A DNA stretch of 64,000 nucleotides from Planococcus halotolerans (GTDB lineage: Bacteria > Bacillota > Bacilli > Bacillales_A > Planococcaceae), in NCBI RefSeq assembly GCF_003289955.1, contig NZ_QLZR01000001.1:310001-374000 (forward strand), given 5' to 3'. Made by a program: the position numbers and the translations under genes. The notes under the pieces were generated by a model. It did no database searches and was not told where the DNA came from. It saw only the letters and a program-made list of their open reading frames with translations. Shown here one piece after another: positions 27,017-35,212 of the stretch (the stretch's first letter is position 1; each line of letters starts with the position of its first letter).

Positions 27017-27291
27017 CGCAATCGCTCCTTTTTTGTGACTTCCTTTCTTCTTTATATACCCTTTTCCAGCTTTCTATGCTTAATTAACAGAATCTCATTC
27101 CTTTCACAAAAGATGTTTTATCGAAATCTGTTTGTTCGGAAGTATATGGGGAAAAGATGGAATACGGGAAAACTTTGTGCATGATGGGGGTAACTCTGCT
27201 TTTATTTCGAGAAAAGGAAATAAGGCAGACTTATCAACATGTTAAGTAAGTCATAAGGCAAATATATTTTCCACAGAAAGGAGCCGAAGGA

Positions 27292-27801
27292 ATGTTTGAA
27301 ATAACCTGGGACAGTTTTATACGGATTGTCACTGTAGGTTCGCTCGCTTACATTGGCCTAATTTTCTTTTTGAGAATATCCGGTAAGCGGACATTGACCA
27401 AATTGAACGCATTTGACCTTGTTGTCACAGTAGCTCTCGGTTCGACTTTGGCTACAATATTGTTGAACAGTCAAGTCAGCCTTCTCGAAGGACTGACCGC
27501 ATTCGCGCTATTGATCGGTGGACAATACATTTTTACATTTTTGGCAGTGCGCTCGAAGAGTTTTAATAAGTTTATAAAGTCAGAGCCCAAATTACTCTAT
27601 TTGGATGGTTCTTTTTTGGAAGATGCGATGAAAAAAGAACGGATTAACAGAGTCGAAATACTACAGTCCATCCGCAATCAGGGAATCGGCAATTTGGAGA
27701 AAGTAAAAGCAGTTGTTTTGGAGACTGATGGAAGCATGTCCATCATTAAAGGAGAACCTGGAAACACATTGAGCAATGTGGAATCGAAAAAAAACATTTA
27801 A
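27292..27801 (+). CDS. DUF421 (YetF/YrbG-type) membrane protein
   Basis: 169 residues. Three membrane segments occupy about residues 10-90, followed by the soluble DUF421 part; the marks are FFLRISGKRTLTKLNAFDLV and VTVALGSTLATILL. Bacillus paralogues (YetF, YdfR and others) are small membrane proteins; some are linked to spore germination, but the molecular role is unsettled. ATG 27292 follows AAAGGAGCCGAAGG. The C-terminus is shorter than the two-copy form of about 220-290 residues. A terminator follows directly. Confidence 0.88.
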   Translation: MFEITWDSFIRIVTVGSLAYIGLIFFLRISGKRTLTKLNAFDLVVTVALGSTLATILLNSQVSLLEGLTAFALLIGGQYIFTFLAVRSKSFNKFIKSEPKLLYLDGSFLEDAMKKERINRVEILQSIRNQGIGNLEKVKAVVLETDGSMSIIKGEPGNTLSNVESKKNI

Positions 27802-27832
27802 AAAGGTTCCGGAAATCCTTCCGGAACCTTTT
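27801..27832. terminator. Rho-independent terminator between convergent genes
   Basis: AAAAGGTTCCGGA pairs with TCCGGAACCTTTT around a 6-base loop; usable from both strands. Confidence 0.88.
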
Positions 27833-27834
27833 GT

Positions 27835-28311
27835 TCATCGAGGCGTTTTCGCCCTTTGCTTTCGGTGTTCCCGGCGGGCCGGCGCTGTTTCAAAGAATAG
27901 CTTCTCCCCTTCTGATTCGGGGATGACAGCTGGAACTGGAGTAGGCTTGCCGTCATCGCCCATCGCTACCATTGTCAGGAAGGATTCGGTTGTCAGCCTT
28001 TCTTCTCCCGTCTGCAGGTTTTTCGATTTCACTCTGACATAGACTTCCATGGAAGTGCGCCCCGTTGAAGTGACGTTCGCTTCGAGCTCAAGAACATCTC
28101 CCACATGTGCCGAAGACAGAAAATCGACCGAATCGATGGAAGCTGTCACTACGACTTGCCGGCGCGCATGTTTCATTGCTGTAATTCCTGCGATTTCATC
28201 GATATACGCGAGAACTTTTCCTCCAAAAATCGAATTCATGTGGTTCGTGTCAGGCGGAAGCACCAATTTCGTCTGGATCGTCCGTGATTCTTTCATTAGC
28301 CTTGCTTCCAT
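27835..28311 (-). CDS. Acyl-CoA thioesterase (hotdog fold, YkhA-like)
   Basis: 158 residues. The segment NHMNSIFGGKVLAYIDEIAG (about residues 23-42) holds the Asn-x4-Gly-Gly-x5-Asp pattern of YciA/YkhA-type thioesterases; VDFLSSAHVGDVLEL forms the hotdog beta-sheet. It hydrolyses acyl-CoA in the cytosol. ATG 28311 is chosen because AGGAG precedes it by eight bases; a GTG at 28320 abuts that site. Basic C-terminal tail (REHRKQRAK). Confidence 0.9.
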   Translation of the reverse strand: MEARLMKESRTIQTKLVLPPDTNHMNSIFGGKVLAYIDEIAGITAMKHARRQVVVTASIDSVDFLSSAHVGDVLELEANVTSTGRTSMEVYVRVKSKNLQTGEERLTTESFLTMVAMGDDGKPTPVPAVIPESEGEKLFFETAPARREHRKQRAKTPR

Positions 28312-28417
28312 ACTCTTCACTCCTGCTCTTTTTATTGATATATACTAATGCTATACGCAATATTTCAGGTCGGCAACTTTTAGCCGTATGTTATATTGAT
28401 TTGACAGGAGGTGCTCC

Positions 28418-29221
28418 ATGACAGAGTTAATGAGCATTTTAAACACACCCGAATTCCAGTCAAAAAAGTCATTGAAAAGACAGTTAAATGAACTTGGAAT
28501 CCAAAAAGGCGACCAGATTATGGTCCATTCTTCGCTGAAGTCGATGGGATGGATTGCGGGCGGCGCCCAAGCAGTCGTCGAAGCTCTAATGGAAACAGTG
28601 ACTGACAGCGGCACCATCGTTATGCCTTCGCAATCCGCTGACAACTCGGATCCGGTTTATTGGATGGAGCCGCCGATTCCTGAAAACTGGCATGCTGATC
28701 TGAGGGGAAACCTTCCTGCTTATGATCCCCATTTGACTCCGCTCAGAGGCATGGGGAAGATTGCTGAATGTTTTCACCGGCACCCTTCCACAATCCGCAG
28801 CCCGCATCCGTCCCACTCCTTTATGGCCTGGGGGGCTGACGCTGCAGAGTGGATGCGTAACCATCCCGTTGAAGATTCTTTCGGAGAAGGTTCACCTCTT
28901 GCGAAAATGATGAAGGCTGAAGTGAAAATCCTTTTCATCGGCGTCGGTTTTGATTCGTGTACCGCTTTGCATTACGCCGAATTTGCACAGGATGATCGGA
29001 CAACTTCTCCGCAAGGCGCTGCGATTATGCTGAACGGCGAAAGGGTTTGGCAAAGATTCGAATGCGTCGACATGGATTCGGACCGCTTCCCTGAAATCGC
29101 CAAGAATTTTCATGGCGATATCAAAATCGACAAACTCGGACAGGCGGAGGTAAAACTGGTCTATATGAGGCCCTTGGTGGAATTTGGAATTGAGTGGCTG
29201 CAGGAAAATAAAAAACAATAA
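28418..29221 (+). CDS. AAC(3)-family (YokD-like) N-acetyltransferase
   Basis: 267 residues. The antibiotic N-acetyltransferase fold is seen in GDQIMVHSSLKSMGW, GTIVMPSQS, LRGMGKIAECF, SPHPSHSFMAWG and IGVGFDSCTALHYAE. Members related to B. subtilis YokD and FrbF use acetyl-CoA to modify an amino group; many are encoded in chromosomes without known resistance. ATG 28418 follows ACAGGAGGTG. Nothing nearby suggests a mobile resistance gene, so aminoglycoside modification should not be assumed. Confidence 0.88.
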   Translation: MTELMSILNTPEFQSKKSLKRQLNELGIQKGDQIMVHSSLKSMGWIAGGAQAVVEALMETVTDSGTIVMPSQSADNSDPVYWMEPPIPENWHADLRGNLPAYDPHLTPLRGMGKIAECFHRHPSTIRSPHPSHSFMAWGADAAEWMRNHPVEDSFGEGSPLAKMMKAEVKILFIGVGFDSCTALHYAEFAQDDRTTSPQGAAIMLNGERVWQRFECVDMDSDRFPEIAKNFHGDIKIDKLGQAEVKLVYMRPLVEFGIEWLQENKKQ

Positions 29222-29265
29222 AACCATAGGATTGCCGCCTTTTGCACGCGGCAATCCTATGGTTT
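29221..29265. terminator. Bidirectional terminator
   Basis: An 18-bp perfect stem (AAACCATAGGATTGCCGC and its complement at 29248-29265) around a 9-base loop, between the convergent acetyltransferase and Fic genes. Confidence 0.92.
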
Positions 29266-29847
29266 TATCATTTCATCAAGAAGATTTTCCAGCCGGTCGT
29301 TTGTAGAATTGAATGAATCCACAAATGCATTGATAATTTCTGCAGGCCCCGCAATTTTTTCCCAGTTCAATTGATAGCCTGCATTTGCCATCAATTGGCG
29401 CGCAAATTCACGCACGGTCCGCCCGTTGCCTTCCCTGAATGGGTGCAGCGCATTGAGTTCCGCAAGATAATGGGCCAATCGCTCGATCATCTTGTCGCGC
29501 GGCAAATCTTTCAAATAACTTTCTTGTTCCAGTTCATTAAAAATCCTGTGCATCTGGACTTCTATATGGTCCGGATGTGCGAAGGAAGAAGACCCTTTGG
29601 AAATCATCTCTTTGCGCAATTCACCAGCAAAAGGATAGACATCCTGAAGAATGGTCCGATGGATTTCTATGAAAGCATCCATATCCAGCGGATCAGCCGG
29701 TTCTTTCAACTTCAGTTCAGAGAGGCGCAGCAATGAATACACCGTCTCCAATTCCTTCAATTTGTTGTCATCCTTGATGGAAAAGTGATTGATCAGAACG
29801 TCCGAGCCCGGATAGCAATACATGGAAGAATGCTTATACCTAGACAT
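29257..29847 (-). CDS. Fic-domain AMP-transferase toxin
   Basis: 196 residues. The active-site loop is canonical: HPFREGNGRTVR at residues 135-146, with catalytic His135, the phosphate-binding Gly-Asn-Gly and Arg146. AGELRKEMISKG (about residues 75-86) is the usual flap region. Such enzymes transfer AMP from ATP to a target protein; class I bacterial Fic toxins of this kind act on DNA gyrase and topoisomerase IV. No inhibitory Ser/Thr-x3-Glu-Gly/Asn motif is seen inside it, but the overlapping upstream gene carries one. The TTG/ATG pair at 29850/29847 overlaps the partner's end by 8 bases or so. Confidence 0.93.
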   Translation of the reverse strand: MSRYKHSSMYCYPGSDVLINHFSIKDDNKLKELETVYSLLRLSELKLKEPADPLDMDAFIEIHRTILQDVYPFAGELRKEMISKGSSSFAHPDHIEVQMHRIFNELEQESYLKDLPRDKMIERLAHYLAELNALHPFREGNGRTVREFARQLMANAGYQLNWEKIAGPAEIINAFVDSFNSTNDRLENLLDEMIKP

Positions 29848-30028
29848 CAAATCTGTTTCGAATGGCCTTATGGAATTGAGCTTCCGTTTTTTCTCCTGTC
29901 AAAACCGAGCGGACAAAATTACAGTCCTCATGGGTCACATCAAAGCCTTCAATATGAAGTGAATGTGAGGCATAAGAAATGGCGTGTTCGGCTTGCTCAA
30001 AAGAAATACGGTTAACTAATTTCGTCAA
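29840..30028 (-). CDS. Fic inhibitor antitoxin (VbhA-like)
   Basis: About 62 residues. The sequence ISYASHSLHIEGFDV contains SLHIEG (residues 23-28), the Ser-x3-Glu-Gly inhibitory motif whose Glu blocks ATP binding in Fic enzymes of class I. Small size, position directly upstream and overlap with the Fic gene all fit VbhA/FicA antitoxins. The start is probably TTG 30028, with AAAGGTGG eight bases before it; GTG 30040 is in frame but stands on that site. An extended -10 (TGGTATAAT) is at 30055-30063. Confidence 0.85.
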   Translation of the reverse strand: MTKLVNRISFEQAEHAISYASHSLHIEGFDVTHEDCNFVRSVLTGEKTEAQFHKAIRNRFDV

Positions 30029-30054
30029 ATTGATGACCACCTTTCATTCTTCCA

Positions 30055-30063
30055 TTATACCAT
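30055..30063 (-). promoter_or_regulatory. Extended -10 promoter of the Fic antitoxin-toxin pair
   Basis: TGGTATAAT on the minus strand, a perfect extended -10, about 30 bases before the antitoxin start. No matching -35 is visible. Confidence 0.5.
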
Positions 30064-30271
30064 TTAACATGCATCAAATCTATTGACAACAAGGGTTTTT
30101 AAAGAAAAAAACCACCTTCGCAGGCTTGATATTTAACGCATTTTTCCGGACTTCAGTTGGAATGAATACCTTCTCGTTTTTCACTGCAAATTCTTTACAG
30201 AAATAATTTTTTTCAAGTCTTAGCAACTCAAACATTGAAATACTTGAAATTTTAATTCCATAATTTGGCGA

Positions 30272-30376
30272 TACTTTCCGGTTCAACTAAAATACTTTCC
30301 AGTTCTCCTAAAATACTTTCCAAAACACCTGAAATACTTTCCAATTCGGCTCAAATACTTTCCAATTTCATTTCCG
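30272..30376. repeat. Tandem array of five 21-bp repeats
   Basis: TACTTTCC starts at 30272, 30293, 30314, 30335 and 30356, exactly every 21 bases; the other 13 positions of each unit vary, with a tendency to CTAAAA or CTCAAA at the end. It lies in a 440-base stretch (30029-30470) without a convincing gene between the Fic pair and the DUF779 gene. In one minus-strand frame the period would encode a heptad GKYFRR-x, but that frame starts inside a terminator hairpin. Confidence 0.88.
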
Positions 30377-30435
30377 AAATTCATAAGTGAATTTATTGTA
30401 TATATATAACTGTCCCATCCCAATAATTTTGCCAA

Positions 30436-30464
30436 ACAAAAAAAGACGGGATCAAAATCCCGCC
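30436..30464 (-). terminator. Rho-independent terminator after the DUF779 gene
   Basis: On the minus strand GGCGGGAT pairs with ATCCCGTC around TTTG (30445-30464), followed by a run of T bases. Confidence 0.88.
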
Positions 30465-30470
30465 TTCGTT

Positions 30471-30833
30471 TCACACCTGTTCCTGCAATTCCTTCGTTTC
30501 TTCCGTTGTAAACGCCCGGGATCTTGTCAAAAAGCGTTTTCCTTCGACGCCTTCAAGTGAAAACATCCCCCCGCGCCCAGGCACTACATCAATTATCAAT
30601 TGAGTATGGCGCCAGTATTCAAACTGATTTTTGTGCATATAGAATTTACTGCCTCCAATGTCTCCCATGTAAATATCCTGGTCACCGATAAACAGGTCAC
30701 CTTCCGGATAGCACATTGGCGAGCTGCCGTCACAGCAGCCGCCTGACTGGTGGAACATCAGAGGGCCATGCTTCTCTTTTAAAAACTCAATCAATTCAAG
30801 GGCAGCATCAGTAGCTATGACACGTTCAACCAT
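30471..30833 (-). CDS. DUF779 protein (aldehyde dehydrogenase partner)
   Basis: 120 residues. It carries the cysteine-rich motif SGGCCDGSSPMCYPEG (about residues 30-45) followed by FYMHKNQFEYWRHTQLII, both marks of DUF779. Genes of this family are regularly found next to NAD-dependent aldehyde dehydrogenases, as here: it starts 42 bases after the dehydrogenase stops. The cysteines could bind a metal. ATG 30833 follows AAGGGAGG. Molecular role unknown. Confidence 0.88.
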   Translation of the reverse strand: MVERVIATDAALELIEFLKEKHGPLMFHQSGGCCDGSSPMCYPEGDLFIGDQDIYMGDIGGSKFYMHKNQFEYWRHTQLIIDVVPGRGGMFSLEGVEGKRFLTRSRAFTTEETKELQEQV

Positions 30834-30875
30834 TGGAATTCCTCCCTTTCAATGAAGAAGGACCTTTTCTTCCGA

Positions 30876-32402
30876 TCAAAAGAACCCTTGCTTGTCCTGA
30901 CTGTAGCTGACCAGCATATTTTTCGTGTTTTGGTAATGGTCCAGCATCATCTTATGGTTTTCACGGCCAAAACCGGACATTTTGTATCCACCGAATGCAG
31001 CATGAGCTGGGTACTGGTGATAACAGTTTGTCCAGACGCGTCCTGCTTGGATTCCGCGGCCGAAACGATAAGCCGTATGGGTATCGCGAGTCCAGATGCC
31101 GGCTCCCAGTCCATATAATGTATCATTTGCAATTTCCATCGCTTCTTCTTTCGTTTTGAAAGTTGTTACGGAAACAACCGGTCCAAAAATCTCTTCCTGG
31201 AATACGCGCATCTTGTTGTTTCCTTTAAACACGGTCGGCTTGATATAGAAGCCTTCCGCCAAATCGCCTTCAAGCACATTTCGGTCGCCGCCGGCAAGGA
31301 CTTCCGCGCCTTCCTGCTTGCCGATATCCAGATAGGACATGATTTTCTCCATCTGCTCCTGGGAAGCCTGCGCCCCCATCATCGTTTCCGGATCAAGCGG
31401 GTTCCCGATTTTGATTGCTTCAACGCGCTTCAACGCACGTTCCATGAATTCTTCATAAATATCCTCTTGAATCAATACACGTGACGGACAAGTACATACC
31501 TCACCCTGATTCAGCGCGAACATGACAAACCCTTCAATTGCTTTATCCAGGAAAGCGTCGTCCTGATCCATAATATCCTTGAAGAAGATGTTCGGTGATT
31601 TGCCGCCCAACTCCAGAGTGACCGGGATCAAGTTTTGTGACGCATATTGCATAATCATCCGCCCAGTCGTTGTTTCACCTGTGAAAGCGACTTTGGCGAC
31701 TCGTGGACTGGATGCAAGCGGTTTCCCTGCTTCAAGCCCGAAACCGTTAACGATATTCAGAACTCCCGGCGGCAGTAGATCGCCGACCAGTTCAGCCCAT
31801 ACCAGGATACTTGCAGGGGTCTGCTCTGCCGGTTTCAATACGACACAGTTTCCTGCAGCAAGTGCTGGCGCCAGTTTCCAGGTTGCCATTAGCAGTGGGA
31901 AGTTCCACGGAATGATTTGTGCAACTACCCCAAGCGGCTCATGGAAATGATACGCAACAGTGTCATCATCTATTTGGCTGAGCGATCCTTCCTGTGCACG
32001 GATAACTCCTGCAAAATACCGGTAATGGTCAATTGCCAAAGGAATATCAGCATTTAAGGTTTCCCGCACTGCCTTGCCGTTGTCCCATGTTTCTGCAACT
32101 GCAAGCATTTCCAGATTTTGCTCCATCCGATCAGCGATCTTCAAAAGAATATTGGCTCGTTCCGTAACCGATGTTTTGCCCCAGGCATCCTTCGCTGCAT
32201 GGGCCGCATCTATCGCGGCTTCCACATCTTCCGCGGTCGAACGTGCAATTTCTGTGAATTTTTTACCGTTTACAGGAGAAACATTATCAAAATACTGTCC
32301 CTTTGCCGGCGCTCTCCATTCACCGTTAATATAGTTTTCATACCTTTCCTTAAATGAACTCTTCGCCCCACTTGTGTTCGGTACTGCATATTCCATTACC
32401 AT
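30876..32402 (-). CDS. NAD(P)-dependent aldehyde dehydrogenase (acetaldehyde/AldA-AcoD type)
   Basis: 508 residues. Cofactor binding is shown by [11 protein letters not shown] and GETTTGRMI; the general base Glu is in [11 protein letters not shown] and the catalytic Cys in [11 protein letters not shown]. The sequence is of the AcoD/ExaC type, usually active on acetaldehyde. ATG 32402 follows GGGGAGG; the extension to 32522 has no support. Upstream at about 32433-32446 is TGTATGCGCTTTCA, one mismatch from the cre consensus. Forms an operon with the DUF779 gene. A role in oxidising the carotenoid aldehyde from the cluster 7 kb away cannot be excluded but has no support beyond proximity. Confidence 0.93.
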   Translation of the reverse strand: MVMEYAVPNTSGAKSSFKERYENYINGEWRAPAKGQYFDNVSPVNGKKFTEIARSTAEDVEAAIDAAHAAKDAWGKTSVTERANILLKIADRMEQNLEMLAVAETWDNGKAVRETLNADIPLAIDHYRYFAGVIRAQEGSLSQIDDDTVAYHFHEPLGVVAQIIPWNFPLLMATWKLAPALAAGNCVVLKPAEQTPASILVWAELVGDLLPPGVLNIVNGFGLEAGKPLASSPRVAKVAFTGETTTGRMIMQYASQNLIPVTLELGGKSPNIFFKDIMDQDDAFLDKAIEGFVMFALNQGEVCTCPSRVLIQEDIYEEFMERALKRVEAIKIGNPLDPETMMGAQASQEQMEKIMSYLDIGKQEGAEVLAGGDRNVLEGDLAEGFYIKPTVFKGNNKMRVFQEEIFGPVVSVTTFKTKEEAMEIANDTLYGLGAGIWTRDTHTAYRFGRGIQAGRVWTNCYHQYPAHAAFGGYKMSGFGRENHKMMLDHYQNTKNMLVSYSQDKQGFF

Positions 32403-32637
32403 TCCGTTTCCTCCCCTTAATTGAATTGCCGTTATGTATGCGCTTTCATTATACTGTTGATCTGTCTGCACATAATGAAACAGCTTACCTCTTATATTGT
32501 CAAACAACTTAGAAAATTGCAATAGATTAAACTTTTCTTTTTACCTAAAAACATAATTAGCGCTTCGTTTTGTTCTTTCTGATTTGAGGGTATAATGGAA
32601 ACACACAGCAAATTCTATAAATCGAAGGGATTTTATT

Positions 32638-33345
32638 ATGCGAATCAATAAATTTTTAAGTGAGACGGGAATCACATCCCGCCGCGGTGCAGATAAATTC
32701 ATCGAAGACGGCCGCATTACCATCAACGGTGCACCGGCGGAACTCGGCAGCAAAGTCCAGCCGGGTGATCAAGTGCATGTCGACGGCAAGCTGATTGAAC
32801 AGCCCCAGCAGGAATACGTCTACATCGCACTGAATAAACCCGTCGGCATTACGAGTACGACCGAACGCCATATCGAAGGAAATATTGTGGATTTCGTAAA
32901 TCACTCCGAAAGGATCTTTCACATCGGCCGCCTCGATAAAGATTCAGAAGGATTAATTCTCCTGACAAACGATGGCGACATCGTCAATGAAATTCTGCGG
33001 GCGGAAAATGAACACGAAAAAGAATACATTGTCAGAGTCGATATGCCTGTCACCGATTCTTTCCTGAAAAAAATGCAGGAAGGCGTGGAAATTCTGGATA
33101 CGGTCACTCTTCCGGCAAAAGCGGAAAAACTGACCAAGTATATTTTCAAGCTGACTATTAACCAGGGACTGAACCGCCAGATCCGCAGGATGTGTACGGC
33201 CCTCGGCTATGAAGTGCGGAGCCTGCAGCGGATTCGGATCATGAACATCCACCTGGGAGATTTGCCTGTAGGTGAATGGCGCGATTTGACCGACGAAGAA
33301 CGCAATGAATTATTCAAGCAACTTGATTACAAACCCAAACGTTGA
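32638..33345 (+). CDS. rluF: 23S rRNA pseudouridine synthase, RluF type
   Basis: 235 residues. An S4 RNA-binding domain (MRINKFLSETGITSRRGAD, residues 1-60) precedes the RsuA-family catalytic domain with the active-site Asp in GRLDKDSEGLILLT and the KxxNRQIRRMC-type motif (QGLNRQIRRMCTALG). Similarity is closest to RluF, which modifies the region of U2604 of 23S rRNA. ATG 32638 follows AAGGGAT. It reads into the next gene 12 bases later. Confidence 0.9.
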   Translation: MRINKFLSETGITSRRGADKFIEDGRITINGAPAELGSKVQPGDQVHVDGKLIEQPQQEYVYIALNKPVGITSTTERHIEGNIVDFVNHSERIFHIGRLDKDSEGLILLTNDGDIVNEILRAENEHEKEYIVRVDMPVTDSFLKKMQEGVEILDTVTLPAKAEKLTKYIFKLTINQGLNRQIRRMCTALGYEVRSLQRIRIMNIHLGDLPVGEWRDLTDEERNELFKQLDYKPKR

Positions 33346-33357
33346 GGAGGATTCAGC

Positions 33358-34074
33358 ATGCTGACGATGATGAGCACACCGAACCATACTGGAGTAAAGA
33401 TTAGCGGCGATTATTTTGACCTGGACGAGTTGAACCAGGCTTTTTATAAAGTGATTGGCAAAGAAGACCAATACCACGGCTACGAAGGTTCGCGCCGGCG
33501 CATCCTCGGAATTTCATACGAAATCCGGCATGCTGCCCAAGGTGACCGCAATGTCGAATTTGTCTTCAATGGCCTCCATGAACACACGATGAAACAGCAC
33601 AAATTCATCGCGCCGGATAAGAACATTTATTTTTCTGCAGAAATCCTGTGGCCGGAATTGATATACGCAGCAATAGCGCTGAAAGACTTTGTGGGCCTTT
33701 ATCAGAAACGGGTATCTCAATCGATATGGGATATTCACCTCCCGGTTATCTATCGGTTCCAGTCTCTTGTGCTCGATTGCCTGCAGGGACATATTCCCGA
33801 TGCAGAATACGAAACGATTTTAAAGGGCTTTAATCAGCCTGTCACAGTGGATGATTATGCCATTCAATATGTGGACTTGATGAATCTGAAATATATCGGC
33901 ATGACGAAAGAGCAGCGCGAAAAGAGCCTTTCCACAATTGCATTGAAACTTGCTGTTCAGGACAATGAATATCAAGCATTCCGCAAGCAGGTTCTGGCCG
34001 CCGCCACCCCTGGCAAGAAGCAGATTCATGAAATCGAAGTATCTGCTGAGTATCCAGAGGATTTCGAATGGTAA
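33358..34074 (+). CDS. Uncharacterised protein, DUF6904-like
   Basis: 238 residues, soluble, no signal or membrane segment. The opening STPNHTGVKISGDYFDLDEL and GSRRRILGISYEIRHA resemble a family I remember as DUF6904 in Bacillus, without known function; this name is from memory and uncertain. ATG 33358 follows TGAGGAGG. It is 12 bases after rluF and so co-transcribed with it. A terminator follows. No catalytic motif can be pointed to. Confidence 0.8.
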   Translation: MLTMMSTPNHTGVKISGDYFDLDELNQAFYKVIGKEDQYHGYEGSRRRILGISYEIRHAAQGDRNVEFVFNGLHEHTMKQHKFIAPDKNIYFSAEILWPELIYAAIALKDFVGLYQKRVSQSIWDIHLPVIYRFQSLVLDCLQGHIPDAEYETILKGFNQPVTVDDYAIQYVDLMNLKYIGMTKEQREKSLSTIALKLAVQDNEYQAFRKQVLAAATPGKKQIHEIEVSAEYPEDFEW

Positions 34075-34106
34075 TTTTAGAATCTTTATCTCAAAAGTAT
34101 AGATAG

Positions 34107-34157
34107 AAAAAAGGGCTGTCCAGTAAGTCATCAATTGACTTATTGGACAGCCCTTTT
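34107..34157 (+). terminator. Long-stem Rho-independent terminator
   Basis: AAGGGCTGTCCAGTAAGTCA and TGACTTATTGGACAGCCCTT form a nearly perfect 20-bp stem around 5 bases, followed by TTTTGTC. One G-T pair. Confidence 0.92.
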
Positions 34158-34204
34158 GTCTCTAATAAAGCGCAGGGAATACTATTGCTCCTGTCTCTGT
34201 CTCT

Positions 34205-34269
34205 GCATCGCTGCGCTAGCTTCGAGACATGAAAGTGCGTTGCATCGCAGCGCTAGCTTCGTCGCAAAA
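34205..34269. repeat. Two further copies of the GCATCGC-GCTAGCTTCG core
   Basis: GCATCGCTGCGCTAGCTTCG begins at 34205 and GCATCGCAGCGCTAGCTTCG at 34242; the second continues TCGCAAAAGGAGTT, the same junction as at 26692. The pair lies between two terminators in a convergent intergenic gap, as do the copies at 26.7 kb. Confidence 0.85.
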
Positions 34270-34301
34270 GGAGTTGCCAAAATTACTTTTGGGATAACTC
34301 C
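34270..34301. terminator. Bidirectional terminator
   Basis: GGAGTT-CCAAAA pairs with TTTTGG-AACTCC; TTTTTC follows on the plus strand and TTTTGC on the minus. It ends the cupin gene. Confidence 0.8.
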
Positions 34302-34306
34302 TTTTT

Positions 34307-34606
34307 CTATTGGTTAATTTGAATAACCAGGAAGTTCGAATCTTCTAAAGCTCTCAGGCTATGTTTTTCCTTCGGCGTCATTCTCATCATGACACCGGGA
34401 GATACTTCCGCGATTGTTCCTTCTACTGTAAATTCGACACGCCCGCTATTTACGATAATCAGGACATCAGCGTCCGCATCATGTGCAGGAATCTTTTCTC
34501 CGGCTGCCAATTGCATGTTCACGATATTGATTTTTTCGAGTTTCGCAACTTTCTGGACATGTTTCTTCTTATTGTCCAGTTGATAGGGCAATTCAAATAA
34601 TTCCAT
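34307..34606 (-). CDS. Small cupin-domain protein
   Basis: 99 residues forming one cupin barrel: KIPAHDADADVLIIVNSGRVEF is the first cupin motif and VMMRMTPKEKHSL the second. Some of the usual His ligands are missing (only HD in the first motif and one His in the second), so metal binding may be weak. ATG 34606 follows TGAGGTG. It stands alone with its own terminator. Role unknown; small single cupins often sense ligands. Confidence 0.82.
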   Translation of the reverse strand: MELFELPYQLDNKKKHVQKVAKLEKINIVNMQLAAGEKIPAHDADADVLIIVNSGRVEFTVEGTIAEVSPGVMMRMTPKEKHSLRALEDSNFLVIQINQ

Positions 34607-34760
34607 GTTTGCACCTCATTTCTTTCCTTATTCACTCCATTCGACAAACGACAGGGAAGACCTGCCTTGATTCCTGCTTCATGACTTTGCCAATCGTTTT
34701 AAAAAAGCGGAAAGAAGGGTATATTTCTGTAACGATAAAATTTAACGCACTGGAGTGATT

Positions 34761-35183
34761 ATGATGAAGAAATGGTACTTGCCAATTGGTGTTGTGCTAT
34801 TGCTTTCAGCCTGCGGCGGTGAGGAAACACCTGAGCTGCAAGAAGAGTCCCAAACGGAAGTTTCTGCCCCCGAAGGTGATGAACTCGATCCCACCGACCC
34901 TGAAGAAGTGCAAAACGCTGAAGCCACTACTGTTTCAGACCTGGCTGCAGGAAATATCGAAGAAGGCGCAGCTGTTGAAATTTCAGGCACGGTAGAGGAA
35001 CTTGCAGATGACGTCGCTTTCCCTTCTTTCATTCTTGTCAATGACGGCCAGCAGGTATATATACGGAACATGGCTGAAACCCCTGTTGAACCGGGCGACA
35101 CCATACTGCTTGAAGGAATTTACGACGGCAACGCCGAAGAAGATATGCCTCTTATTTCAGCTTCTGTAATCACTGTGGAATAA
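34761..35183 (+). CDS. Putative lipoprotein with OB-like C-terminal domain
   Basis: About 140 residues. Signal peptide with lipobox LSAC (Cys about 17), then an acidic, disordered linker rich in Glu, Pro and Asp (about residues 20-60), then a compact domain GAAVEISGTVEELADDVAF-type beta strands resembling the tRNA_anti/OB-like folds of Bacillus lipoproteins. Anchored outside the membrane. ATG 34761 or 34764 after TGGAG; GTG 34755 overlaps that site. No specific role can be given. A terminator follows. Confidence 0.78.
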   Translation: MMKKWYLPIGVVLLLSACGGEETPELQEESQTEVSAPEGDELDPTDPEEVQNAEATTVSDLAAGNIEEGAAVEISGTVEELADDVAFPSFILVNDGQQVYIRNMAETPVEPGDTILLEGIYDGNAEEDMPLISASVITVE

Positions 35184-35212
35184 AATAACTCTATATTTTA
35201 TAACGAAAAACG

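Noticed and set aside
27120..27180. Sigma-B promoter before the DUF421 gene (GTTTGT then GGGAAA)
   Set aside because: The -10 has too many mismatches to GGGTAT to be claimed.
28418..29221. AAC(3)-like gene as an acquired antibiotic-resistance gene
   Set aside because: No mobile element is nearby and base use looks like the neighbours; it fits the chromosomal YokD-like group.
30080..30286. Minus-strand frame of 68 codons between the repeat array and the Fic pair
   Set aside because: TTG start inside the repeat, no Shine-Dalgarno and no recognisable protein features.
30283..30474. Minus-strand frame of 63 codons ending in GKYF heptads
   Set aside because: It begins inside the terminator hairpin of the DUF779 gene, has no ribosome-binding site, and its heptads are only the translation of the 21-bp array.
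30876..32402. Aldehyde dehydrogenase as the missing carotenoid aldehyde oxidase
   Set aside because: It is 7 kb from the carotenoid genes and paired with DUF779, as are acetaldehyde-type enzymes; proximity alone is not enough.
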